The translations under genes were made by a program, and so were the position numbers. 62,849 bases of DNA, from positions 1-62,849 of the forward strand of contig CAJUTU010000020.1 in the NCBI GenBank assembly GCA_910589385.1. The letters run 5' to 3'. Below the pieces are notes generated by a model that made no database searches, was not told where the DNA came from, and saw only the letters and a list, made by a program, of their open reading frames with translations. Positions 18,332 through 26,493 of this stretch are shown in pieces. Numbering within the stretch: the stretch's first letter is position 1; every line of letters begins with the position of its first letter. The DNA is from an uncultured Lachnospiraceae bacterium. GTDB lineage: Bacteria; Bacillota; Clostridia; Lachnospirales; Lachnospiraceae.

Positions 18332-19126
18332 ATGAGATACTTTGGAGGATGTGACTCTGGCAGTACTTATACAAAATGTGTTATAATAGATGAAACAGGA
18401 AAAATGGCTGCGGATGTTACATTGAGAAGCCGGATTAATTCGGTGATGAGCGCGCAGGATGCCCTGGATCAGGCAGCGGCACAGGTGCCGGAGCTTAACG
18501 GGGCGGATGGACTGGCCTATCTGGTAGGGACAGGATATGGAAGGAATAAGGTTCCGTTTGCCGACGAGAATATTTCAGAGATCAGCTGCCATGCCATGGG
18601 CGTCCACGTGGCGGATCCCAGTGTGCGCTCCATCATTGACATCGGCGGACAGGATGTCAAAGGGATTGCCGTTGATACGGACGGAACGGTGCTGAACTTT
18701 GCAATGAACGACAAATGCGCAGCCGGGACCGGGCGTTTTTTTGAAACAATGGCAAAAGCATTTGAGATGGATCTGACAGAGTTTTCCAAACTCGCATTGA
18801 GGGCAAAGAATGTGATCCCGATCACATCACAGTGTACGGTATTTGCAGAGAGCGAGGTAATCTCCCTGGTAGGAGAGGGGAAACCAATGGATGAGATTGC
18901 GGCGGGGATTGAATTATCAGTGGCAAAACGTTGTTTTGTGATGTCGAAAAAGGCCGGGGCGGTCGATCGGATCACATTGACCGGCGGGTGTGCCAAGAAT
19001 GACGGCCTGAAAGCGGCGATCGAAAAAGTGCTGAAGCTGAAAGTGATCGAACTTCCCATAGACCCACAGCTGATAGGAGCGCTGGGGGCGGCAGAATTTG
19101 CCAGACAGAAGGGAGGCATGGGATGA
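18332..19126 (+). CDS. Acyl-CoA dehydratase activase (HgdC/FldI-type ATPase)
   Basis: A 264-residue ASKHA-fold ATPase. It has the phosphate-1 motif GCDSGSTYTKCVIID at the start, DIGGQDVKGIAVD (about 100), and the two cluster cysteines in NDKCAAGTGRFFETMA and TSQCTVFAESEVISL; a single [4Fe-4S] is shared by the homodimer. It injects an electron into the partner HgdA/B-type enzyme at the cost of ATP. Its stop overlaps the start of the next small gene (ATGA). Confidence 0.92.
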   Translation: MRYFGGCDSGSTYTKCVIIDETGKMAADVTLRSRINSVMSAQDALDQAAAQVPELNGADGLAYLVGTGYGRNKVPFADENISEISCHAMGVHVADPSVRSIIDIGGQDVKGIAVDTDGTVLNFAMNDKCAAGTGRFFETMAKAFEMDLTEFSKLALRAKNVIPITSQCTVFAESEVISLVGEGKPMDEIAAGIELSVAKRCFVMSKKAGAVDRITLTGGCAKNDGLKAAIEKVLKLKVIELPIDPQLIGALGAAEFARQKGGMG

Positions 19127-19302
19127 AAAAAGTAAACACATTCATCATAAAAACAGTAAAAATAGTGGGGATCCTGTCAGTGCTCTTCTTTGCCGTTTCC
19201 TTTACTGTTTATTTTTTCAATCTGGATATGAAGCTGACGGCAGCTTTGGAGCCATATCTTGAGAAATGGCACGACCGGGTAAAAAGAGAGCGTAAATTAT
19301 AA
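19123..19302 (+). CDS. 59-residue single-pass membrane peptide in the operon
   Basis: The start overlaps the activase stop (ATGA) and the stop overlaps the next start (TAATG), strong signs of a real coupled gene. It has a basic N-terminus (MKKVNTFIIKTVK), one hydrophobic segment (about residues 13-32) and a charged amphipathic tail rich in K, R and E. I recognise no family. It may anchor the complex to the membrane. Confidence 0.65.
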   Translation: MKKVNTFIIKTVKIVGILSVLFFAVSFTVYFFNLDMKLTAALEPYLEKWHDRVKRERKL

Positions 19303-20030
19303 TGATGAAGTTATATGATGAGGTGATAAAAGATGTGCTGTCCGTATTGGAAACATATCCTGCCAGGAAACCAGATCTTGCCGGAAAGGGCAGATGGAGG
19401 GACGCAGGCAGGGACAGCCTGATCCTTCGAAGCGATATGGCCTATGAGCTGGGCGGAGGAAACCGGCCGGCCATAGGAAGTATGCTGCTTACGATGGAGG
19501 AAACGCTGGCGCCGGAGGATGAGATTCTATTATACGGCAATGACCTTGGACAGATCCATACGGATACGGCTTATGCAAGGATTGCTGTAGTGCGTGTAAA
19601 GCCAGACAGTATGGGGGAAGGAAACGCACTATATGAAGCCATCCGCAGGATAGAATATACGAAATATCATCTGTTTCCGGAAGGGTTCATGATGCGGATT
19701 TCCGCGGCCAGCGAGCGTGAGATGGTGCGTGTGGGCCGAGGGGCGCTGCAGAAGGGGCTTGGATTTGGGCAGATCGGGAAGATGTTTTTGGAGTCTTACC
19801 ATAAGAATCCAGACGTGGAGGCAGTCAGGCTGATCTTTATTACGGATCCTGAGTTTCGATATCGGGAGTTAGAGGCACAGGTGAAGAGGGCGGAACAGAT
19901 TACAAAAGCAATCGATCATATTTTAAAAAATCTGGCCATGGATTGTAATGTCTGCAGCTTAAGGCAGATCTGCGATGAAGTGGAAGGAATGAAGGAACTG
20001 CATTTTGGGACAAAAGAAAGGAGAACGTGA
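19302..20030 (+). CDS. Stand-alone acetyl-CoA synthase domain-2-like protein
   Basis: A 242-residue protein that resembles the middle domain of bacterial CO dehydrogenase/acetyl-CoA synthase beta subunit (AcsB). Landmarks are DMAYELGGGNRPA (AcsB has DMYVEMGGNRTPA), LLYGNDLGQI, GFMMRISAASEREM, GFGQIGKMFLESY and IFITDPEFRYRELEAQVKRA. It then ends with CNVCSLRQICDEVEG, a C-x2-C-x5-C motif placed where the A-cluster ligands begin in AcsB, but the rest of that domain, including the Cys-Gly-Cys nickel site, is absent. A second ATG at 19305 is an alternative start. It could be an electron-transfer or docking module. Confidence 0.7.
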   Translation: MMKLYDEVIKDVLSVLETYPARKPDLAGKGRWRDAGRDSLILRSDMAYELGGGNRPAIGSMLLTMEETLAPEDEILLYGNDLGQIHTDTAYARIAVVRVKPDSMGEGNALYEAIRRIEYTKYHLFPEGFMMRISAASEREMVRVGRGALQKGLGFGQIGKMFLESYHKNPDVEAVRLIFITDPEFRYRELEAQVKRAEQITKAIDHILKNLAMDCNVCSLRQICDEVEGMKELHFGTKERRT

Positions 20031-20031
20031 T

Positions 20032-22899
20032 ATGCCGAAAATGAGTAAAGCGGTCATCCCGCCGCATATGGGAGACAAAAAGCCAAGCGAGAAGATTTTG
20101 AAACTTGGGAGAAAGATTACGGATGTAGCGGCACATAAGCTGAAAGGCGTTACGGTAAAGGATCCGGAATACTGGGGATTGGCTGAGATCGTGACGGAGG
20201 AGATGGCGGATATTGCATTAAAGATGAAAGTACGCCATCATTATAAGATTGAAGAACTCTGGAAAATGAATGAAGTCCAGGAGCATGAGAAAGAGCATTT
20301 CCAGAAGGTTCTGGATGAGATGAGCTATATCGGCCTGCTGGAATATGACTATGGAAATAACTATGACCATTACGGCGCAATCCCCGGACCAACAGACAGG
20401 AGATACTGCCTGCCCATGTTTGTGCCTGGTTCCGCGGAGTTGTTTAATATGGAAGAAGGGCCGGAGGGAAATAAGCGTTTGCGGGAACATCCGGCGCTGG
20501 CAAGCTTTTTTGAGCGTATGACATTTATCCCCCTGGATGGGATCACCCATATGGTTCCGCCGGGAGGCGCTGGGATCGGGATGCATGTGATTCCGGTGGA
20601 AAAAGCGATCTCCATGGAAAACGGAACCATTGACCTGGAGCACATTTCCTACTGGCTGAAAAAATATGAGGGACATATCGGCGTGGGACAATGTTCCTGC
20701 CGGATCAGCCGTCAGGTGCTTGGGGAAGGCTGCGGGGATGATGAGATGAACTGGTGCATCGGCGTCGGTGATTTCGCAGATTACTGCCGGGAGACTGGAA
20801 AAGGCCATGACATTACATACGAAGAAGCGATGGAGATCTTCCGGAAAGCCGAGGACAATGGTTTTGTACATCAGATCACGAATATTGACGGTGAGAATAA
20901 GATTTTCGGAATCTGCAACTGTAATGTGAATATCTGTAACGCGTTGAGGACTTCTCAGCTTTTTAATACGCCGAATATGAGCCGCAGCGCCTATACCGCG
21001 AAGGTTGAGAAGGAAAAATGTGTTGCCTGCGGCAAATGTGTGGAATATTGCCCGGCAGGAGCGGTGAAGCTTGGACAGAAACTGTGCAGGAAAGACGGTA
21101 CAGAGGTGAAGTATCCGAAGCATGAACTTCCGGATAAACTGGTGTGGGGCAAGGAGAAATACGATGAGGACTACCGTGACAACAACCGGATCAACTGCTA
21201 CGATACCGGTACGGCGCCCTGTAAGGCAGCCTGTCCGGCACATATTGCGGTACAGGGATATATCCGCAAGGCTAAAGAAGGGAAATACAGGGAAGCGTTG
21301 GCGCTGATCAAAAAGGACAATCCGTTCCCGGCAGTCTGCGGACGTGTCTGCAATAGGCGCTGTGAGATCGCATGTACCCGCGGCACGGTAGACCAGGCAG
21401 TGGCGATCGATGATATTAAGAAATTTATCGCGGAACAAGACCTGCATCAGGAGACCAGATATATTCCGCCGGTGGTAATAGCGTCGAACCGCCACGACCA
21501 TTGGGAGCAGAAGATTGCCATTATCGGGGCAGGCCCGGCAGGACTTTCCTGTGCGTATTATCTGGCGGAAAAGGGCTATAAACCGACGGTATTTGAAAAG
21601 CATGCGCGTCCGGGCGGAATGATGACTTATGGCATTCCATCCTATAAGCTGGAAAAGGATGTTATTGAGGCCGAGATCGACGTGCTGCGTGAACTGGGTG
21701 TGGAGATCTGCTGCGGCATGGAGGTCGGAAAGGACATTACACTGGATGAGCTCCGCGCACAAGGGTATCAGGCATTCTATATTGCCATTGGCTGCCAGGG
21801 CGGCAAGATTCCGCCGATTCCGGGCAGTGACGCGAAAGGAATCGATATTGCAGTCAATTTCCTGCATGATGCGGTGGAACATGAGGATCAGAAGATGACA
21901 GGCAAAGTCGTTGTTGTAGGCGGCGGCAATGTAGCCGTTGACTGTGCAAGGACAGCTTCACGCTTCGGCGGCGAAGACGTGGCGATGTTCTGTCTGGAAT
22001 CCAGGGATACGATGCCTGCTTCTGCGGATGAAATCCGGGAAACGCTGGAAGAAGATATTACGATCCAGAACGGATGGGGGCCGAAGGAGATCGTAAAGGA
22101 TCAGGACGGCGGGGTACAGGCAGTGATATTCCAGAAATGTATCTCTGTATTTGATGAAAATGGAAAATTTGCGCCGAAATATGATGAAGAGGATCTGATG
22201 ACTGTAGAATGTAAGCACATCATTTTCGCGGTCGGACAGGGAATCGAGTGGGGCGGCCTTCTGGATGGAAGTAAGGTGAAGTTCCACAGAGGAAATTATC
22301 CGGTGGCAGACGCGTTGACTTACCAGACGGGAGAGCCGGATATCTTCGTAGGCGGAGATGTGTATACGGGACCGAATTTTGTGATCGATGCCATTGAAGC
22401 CGGGAAAAATGCCGCGGTATCACTGCACCGCTTTGTACATCCGGGAACCAGTCTGACCATTGGGCGCAACCGGCGTGATTTCCATGAACTGAACAAGGAA
22501 AACATCAGGCTGGAAGGATATGACACCATTGGGCGCCAGGAAGCCGGAATGGATGAGACTGTGGATTATAAACACTCTTTCCGGGATGCGCATAAAATGC
22601 TGACAGAAGAGCAGGTACATCTGGAGGCAGGCAGATGCTTAAGCTGTGGGGCTTCTGTGGTGGATGAGAATAAGTGTATCGGCTGCGGCATCTGTACTAC
22701 AAAATGTGAATTTGACGCGATCAAGCTGCATAGAGATCATCCGGAATGTTCGAAGATGTGCAGGTCTGAGGACAAGTTCAAAGAGATTGGGGCTTATGCG
22801 GCAGGGAAAGCATTTAAGTCGGTATTTGCAAAGAAGCCGGAAGTGAAAAAAGTAAAACGGCAGAAAGCCGGCAGGAAAAATCCTGGCATCAGGAAATAA
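20032..22899 (+). CDS. Fused ferredoxin-GltD-like Fe-S/FAD oxidoreductase
   Basis: A 955-residue cytosolic electron-transfer protein. Residues 1-310 form a cysteine-rich domain (GQCSCRISRQVLGEGCG, GICNCNVNICNAL). A ferredoxin motif CVACGKCVEYCPAGA follows (about 325), then the GltD N-terminal cluster CKAACPAHI...CGRVCNRRCEIAC (about 400-450). The FAD site is IIGAGPAGLSCAYYLAEKGY (about 500), the NAD(P) site VVVGGGNVAVDCART (about 625), and a second ferredoxin CIGCGICTTKCEFDA comes near the end. The ATG at 20032 follows GAAAGGAG; the previous gene stops two bases earlier. It probably supplies low-potential electrons to the activase. A deleted copy lies at 54 kb. Confidence 0.88.
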   Translation: MPKMSKAVIPPHMGDKKPSEKILKLGRKITDVAAHKLKGVTVKDPEYWGLAEIVTEEMADIALKMKVRHHYKIEELWKMNEVQEHEKEHFQKVLDEMSYIGLLEYDYGNNYDHYGAIPGPTDRRYCLPMFVPGSAELFNMEEGPEGNKRLREHPALASFFERMTFIPLDGITHMVPPGGAGIGMHVIPVEKAISMENGTIDLEHISYWLKKYEGHIGVGQCSCRISRQVLGEGCGDDEMNWCIGVGDFADYCRETGKGHDITYEEAMEIFRKAEDNGFVHQITNIDGENKIFGICNCNVNICNALRTSQLFNTPNMSRSAYTAKVEKEKCVACGKCVEYCPAGAVKLGQKLCRKDGTEVKYPKHELPDKLVWGKEKYDEDYRDNNRINCYDTGTAPCKAACPAHIAVQGYIRKAKEGKYREALALIKKDNPFPAVCGRVCNRRCEIACTRGTVDQAVAIDDIKKFIAEQDLHQETRYIPPVVIASNRHDHWEQKIAIIGAGPAGLSCAYYLAEKGYKPTVFEKHARPGGMMTYGIPSYKLEKDVIEAEIDVLRELGVEICCGMEVGKDITLDELRAQGYQAFYIAIGCQGGKIPPIPGSDAKGIDIAVNFLHDAVEHEDQKMTGKVVVVGGGNVAVDCARTASRFGGEDVAMFCLESRDTMPASADEIRETLEEDITIQNGWGPKEIVKDQDGGVQAVIFQKCISVFDENGKFAPKYDEEDLMTVECKHIIFAVGQGIEWGGLLDGSKVKFHRGNYPVADALTYQTGEPDIFVGGDVYTGPNFVIDAIEAGKNAAVSLHRFVHPGTSLTIGRNRRDFHELNKENIRLEGYDTIGRQEAGMDETVDYKHSFRDAHKMLTEEQVHLEAGRCLSCGASVVDENKCIGCGICTTKCEFDAIKLHRDHPECSKMCRSEDKFKEIGAYAAGKAFKSVFAKKPEVKKVKRQKAGRKNPGIRK

Positions 22900-22925
22900 A
22901 GTGGGATAAGGTATAGGGACAAAAA

Positions 22926-23270
22926 ATGCATGAATTAGGAATTGTCTTTCATATCGTAAAAACAGTAGAGGAGATTGCTGTGGAAAACCAGGCTTCTAAA
23001 GTCGGGAAGGTGGTTCTGCAGATCGGGGAGGTCTCAACGGTCATCCCCTCCTATCTGGAGGACTGCTGGAAATGGAAATGTTCAAAGAGTGAGCTGATGG
23101 ACGGATGTGAACTGGTCGTCGAGACAATACCTGCGGTCACATTTTGTGAAGAATGCGAGGAAACTTACAGTACGACAGAGCATGGGAAGATCTGCCCTTA
23201 CTGCGGCAGTGGACGGACCTATCTGGTACAGGGAGATGAACATCAGATTAGGGAGATCGAGGTGGTCTGA
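22926..23270 (+). CDS. hypA: HypA-like nickel metallochaperone
   Basis: A 114-residue HypA-family protein with the essential N-terminal Met-His-Glu (nickel ligand) and a zinc domain CEEC...CPYC (about 75-95). HypA delivers nickel to [NiFe]-hydrogenase or urease, yet no hydrogenase or urease gene is in this window. Its place at the end of a CooC-containing operon suggests it loads nickel into an enzyme of this operon. Confidence 0.9.
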   Translation: MHELGIVFHIVKTVEEIAVENQASKVGKVVLQIGEVSTVIPSYLEDCWKWKCSKSELMDGCELVVETIPAVTFCEECEETYSTTEHGKICPYCGSGRTYLVQGDEHQIREIEVV

Positions 23271-23301
23271 TTCCAAAGGTGCACGAAAAAAGGAGGTCAT
23301 G

Positions 23302-24822
23302 ATGGCAAGAGAAGCAAAGATGGTGATTGACAAAGCATATCAGGTATCGGCTGTGGACAAGCGGATATTTGGCTCGTTTATCGAGCATCTGGGCAGGGCG
23401 GTGTATGACGGACTGTATCAGCCAGGGCATCCTCTGTCGGATGCGCATGGTTTCCGAAAAGACGTGGTGGGGCTGGTAAGGGAACTGGGCGTACCGATCA
23501 TCCGGTATCCGGGAGGAAATTTTGTTTCCAATTTCTTCTGGGAAGACAGCGTAGGCCCGAGAGAGAGCCGTCCGGCAAGGCTGGAGCTGGCATGGAGGAG
23601 TCTGGAGACAAACCGGGTCGGGATCAATGAATTTGCTAAATGGGTTAAACAGACAGACTCGGAGATCATGATGGCGGTCAATCTGGGGACACGGGGGATC
23701 GCGGACGCGTGTAACCTGCTGGAATATTGTAATCATCCGGGCGGGACGAAATACAGTGACCTGCGGATCTCCCATGGGGTGAAAGAGCCCCACGGCATCA
23801 AGGTATGGTGCCTGGGAAATGAGATGGACGGCCCCTGGCAGATCGGGCATAAGACAATGGAAGAGTACGGCAGGCTTGCCTGTGAGACTGCAAAAGCAAT
23901 GAAGCTCATCGATCCGTCGATCGAACTGGTTTCCTGCGGCAGTTCTTCTCTGGAAATGCCCACGTTCCCCAAATGGGAGGCCGTAACATTGGAAGAAGCA
24001 TATGATTATATAGACTATGTATCTATGCACCAGTATTATGGAAATGAAGAGAATGATACGAATGATTTCCTGGCAAAATCGGATGATATGGATGCGTTTA
24101 TTGCGGCAGTCATTTCTACATGCGACTATGTGAAAGCGAAGAAACGTGGGAAAAAGAAGATTCATCTGAGTTTTGATGAATGGAACGTCTGGTTCCATAC
24201 GAAACAGTCGGATGATGAGATGATGTATCAAAAGCCATGGCGGACGGCGCCTGCGCTGCTGGAGGATATCTACACATTTGAGGATGCCCTTTTGGTGGGA
24301 CTGATGCTGATCACACTGCTGAAACATGCAGACCGTGTGAAGATCGCCTGTATGGCACAACTGGTCAATGTCATTGCCCCGGTCATGACAGAGAAAAATG
24401 GAGGCAGCGCATGGAGACAGACGATCTTTTATCCATTCCTGCATGCCTCAAAATATGGAAGGGGTACGGTGCTGCAGCCGCTGATAAATTGTGGGAAACA
24501 TGGTACGAAACATCATGGAGAAGTGACGGATATCGAGAGTGTTACAGTGTATCATGAGGAAAAAGATGAGGTGACGATCTTTGCCGTGAACCGGAATCTG
24601 GAAGAAGATGTGAAGCTTGTCACGGATATGAGAGGCATGCCGGGATATCAGGTATTGGAACATATTGTGCTGGAGCATTCAGATCTAAAGGCTGTGAACG
24701 GGCCAGGGACGGAGCAGGTGTTTCCGCGTGTGGCGGAGCAGTCAAAAACAGAGGGAGACATTTTGGAAAGTGTGCTCCATAAGGCGTCCTGGAATGTGAT
24801 CCGTCTGGGGGCGAAACGGTAA
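23302..24822 (+). CDS. GH51 alpha-L-arabinofuranosidase
   Basis: A 506-residue family-51 glycosidase without a signal peptide. It has IFGSFIEHLGRAVYDGLYQ, the acid/base motif WCLGNEMDGPWQ (Glu about 174), MHQYYGN, and the nucleophile segment HLSFDEWNVW (Glu about 295), then the C-terminal beta-sandwich. I chose the ATG at 23302, five bases after AGGAGG. It starts 31 bases after hypA and may be co-transcribed with the operon, which would link that operon to arabinose-bearing plant glycosides. Confidence 0.93.
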   Translation: MAREAKMVIDKAYQVSAVDKRIFGSFIEHLGRAVYDGLYQPGHPLSDAHGFRKDVVGLVRELGVPIIRYPGGNFVSNFFWEDSVGPRESRPARLELAWRSLETNRVGINEFAKWVKQTDSEIMMAVNLGTRGIADACNLLEYCNHPGGTKYSDLRISHGVKEPHGIKVWCLGNEMDGPWQIGHKTMEEYGRLACETAKAMKLIDPSIELVSCGSSSLEMPTFPKWEAVTLEEAYDYIDYVSMHQYYGNEENDTNDFLAKSDDMDAFIAAVISTCDYVKAKKRGKKKIHLSFDEWNVWFHTKQSDDEMMYQKPWRTAPALLEDIYTFEDALLVGLMLITLLKHADRVKIACMAQLVNVIAPVMTEKNGGSAWRQTIFYPFLHASKYGRGTVLQPLINCGKHGTKHHGEVTDIESVTVYHEEKDEVTIFAVNRNLEEDVKLVTDMRGMPGYQVLEHIVLEHSDLKAVNGPGTEQVFPRVAEQSKTEGDILESVLHKASWNVIRLGAKR

Positions 24823-24877
24823 TGATAAGAAGTATAGGAATAACGGCAGTGGGATGAAGCGGCTTTTTCGCTTTACA

Positions 24878-24915
24878 AGAAAGCAGGACATAGGGTTAAA
24901 TATGTCCTGCTTTCT
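24878..24915. terminator. Perfect 15-bp hairpin, bidirectional terminator
   Basis: AGAAAGCAGGACATA and TATGTCCTGCTTTCT pair perfectly around GGGTTAAA. It lies between the convergent GH51 gene and the Rpn fragment, and shares its core with the hairpin at 12412-12441. Confidence 0.7.
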
Positions 24916-24957
24916 GTATGTGCATATAGCTGACAGAAGAAATGCCTGATGCAATCT

Positions 24958-25317
24958 TTAAGGAGCGGTTGCTATATTATATTTGTCCAGTAATTCTTTC
25001 ATACGGGCAAGCTCAGCATTCTTTTCGGCAAGCTGTCTCTCTTTTTCAGCGAGTTCGGCATCCTTTTTAGTAAGTTCAGCATTGCTTCTGGCACGAAGTG
25101 CGTGATTCTCATTACGCAATGCATCATTCTCAGCCCGTATCTTTTTTTCATGGATTTCCTGTAAAGAATAAGACTGGATTCTGACGGTAGGAATCTGATA
25201 AAGATGTTCGCTGCCATCTTGAAAGATAATACGGCATTGTAGTGATTCAGGCAGCCGCTGATTTTTTTCAGGATAAATGACAGTGGAATGTGGGAAGTAC
25301 ATGACAAATCCCCACCT
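24958..25317 (-). pseudogene. Rpn family nuclease fragment, N-truncated and internally deleted
   Basis: Starts in the homology near RWGFVMYFPHSTVIYP, so the nuclease core is missing; an upstream in-frame ATG at 25383 adds unrelated residues. The frame then passes from SLQEIHEK straight to KIRAENDALRNEN. In the full-length copy these are separated by about 110 residues, and the two flanks there share GAAAA, consistent with deletion at microhomology. The coiled-coil tail is retained and extended (heptads of E, K, A, L). Confidence 0.75.
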
Positions 25318-25381
25318 TGTTTCAGCAAGGTTTTGGAAGTATAATATTGTTATAAAACAATGAACAGGAAAGGATTGTTTC

Positions 25382-26071
25382 ATGAAAAAGCGTACAAAAG
25401 AAATTCTTGAAATTCTGGATCAACATTATGGAACGGAGTATATATGCTACCTGAACTATGAGACACCATGGCAGCTTTTGATCGCAACGATGCTGAGCGC
25501 ACAGTGTACGGATGCACGCGTCAATATTGTGACAAAGGATCTGTTCCAGAAATATACTTCTGTCGATGCATTTGCAGAGGCGGACTTAAAGGAACTGGAG
25601 CAGGACATCAAGCCTACCGGATTTTACCATAATAAAGCGAAAAATATCATTGCCTGCATGAAAGCGGTCCGGGACCGGTTCGGTGGGGAAGTGCCGCGAA
25701 GCCTGGAAGACCTGACTTCTCTGGCAGGGGTGGGGCGTAAAACGGCAAATGTGATCCGGGGAAATATTTATCATGACGCGAGCGTGGTAGTCGATACCCA
25801 TGTGAAGCGGATTTCCAACCGGCTCGGGCTGACGAAGAACTCCGAACCGGAAAAAATAGAGCAGGACTTGATGAAGGAGCTGCCAAAGGATCACTGGATC
25901 CTTTATAATATCCAGATCATTACCTTCGGGCGAAGCATATGTACGGCACGGAACCCAAAATGTGAAGAATGCTTCTTGGCAGGATATTGTAACGTTAAAA
26001 ATCATAGAGGAAGAAAAGACGCAGCCAATACACAGGATAAAAAAGGGCTTGAAAATACAGGTATTTCTTAA
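25382..26071 (+). CDS. nth: Endonuclease III
   Basis: A 229-residue DNA glycosylase/AP lyase for oxidised pyrimidines in base-excision repair. The helix-hairpin-helix LTSLAGVGRKTANVI holds the catalytic Lys (about 120) and VVDTHVKRISNRLGL holds the catalytic Asp (about 138). The C-terminal [4Fe-4S] motif is C-x6-C-x2-C-x5-C (ICTARNPKCEECFLAGYC). Complete; only the tail after residue 205 is unconserved. Confidence 0.95.
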   Translation: MKKRTKEILEILDQHYGTEYICYLNYETPWQLLIATMLSAQCTDARVNIVTKDLFQKYTSVDAFAEADLKELEQDIKPTGFYHNKAKNIIACMKAVRDRFGGEVPRSLEDLTSLAGVGRKTANVIRGNIYHDASVVVDTHVKRISNRLGLTKNSEPEKIEQDLMKELPKDHWILYNIQIITFGRSICTARNPKCEECFLAGYCNVKNHRGRKDAANTQDKKGLENTGIS

Positions 26072-26338
26072 AGGGCTTTTCAGGAAATCTGTGCGGAAAC
26101 TAAAAAATATGATGTTTCCAAGGTAATACTATTTGGTTCCAGAGCCACACATCAGGAAAAAAGAGACCTGGATCTGGCGGTATATGGATGCGCTGATTTT
26201 CCAGAGTTTTCTTTTTCGATGCAGGAAGAGGTATGGACACTATTGAAAATGGATTTGATTGATATGAACGAAACGGTTTCTGAGGAGCTAATATCAGAGA
26301 TTGAAAGGGATGGTGTGGTTATATATGAAAAAGTTTGA
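26072..26338 (+). pseudogene. MNT nucleotidyltransferase remnant (MntA-like)
   Basis: Directly after the nth stop, in the same frame and without a start codon, the sequence reads AFQEICAETKKYDVSKVILF, then GSRATHQEKRDLDLAVYG and ends EIERDGVVIYEKV. This is the minimal nucleotidyltransferase fold of MntA antitoxins. The GS-x8-D-x-D spacing is two residues shorter than in the intact copy at 48381 (GS-x10-D-x-D). A start codon at 26324 overlapping its end would begin a HepT-like partner, but that frame stops after 12 codons. Non-functional remnant of a TA pair. Confidence 0.65.
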
Positions 26339-26442
26339 CAATCATAACGGAGTTCATTCCTGAGTTTGTGGAATTGAAATCAGGCATTGAAAGAGAATAC
26401 GGGGAAGTGCTGGAGAAACTACAGTGATATAAAAAAAGGGTA

Positions 26443-26473
26443 TTGACTCTCTCGCAGCGTAATGCTTTAGGAT
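26443..26473 (+). promoter_or_regulatory. MerR-type promoter with 19-bp spacer
   Basis: TTGACT (26443-26448) and TAGGAT (26468-26473) are separated by 19 bases containing an imperfect dyad, the arrangement MerR activators act on. It lies 20 bases before the MerR gene, so autoregulation is likely. Confidence 0.6.
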
Positions 26474-26493
26474 GAAACGGAAAGGAGGGAATG

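Noticed and set aside
20218..21882. 554-codon minus-strand open frame
   Set aside because: It is wholly antisense to the Fe-S/FAD oxidoreductase, which has clear motifs; the minus-strand product has no recognisable domain and odd composition.
14691..23270. A Wood-Ljungdahl CODH/ACS cluster
   Set aside because: CooC and an ACS-like domain are present, but there is no CODH catalytic subunit, corrinoid protein or methyltransferase, and the ACS-like protein lacks the nickel site.
23248..24444. 398-codon minus-strand open frame
   Set aside because: Antisense to the GH51 gene with both catalytic motifs; no ribosome site or family resemblance.
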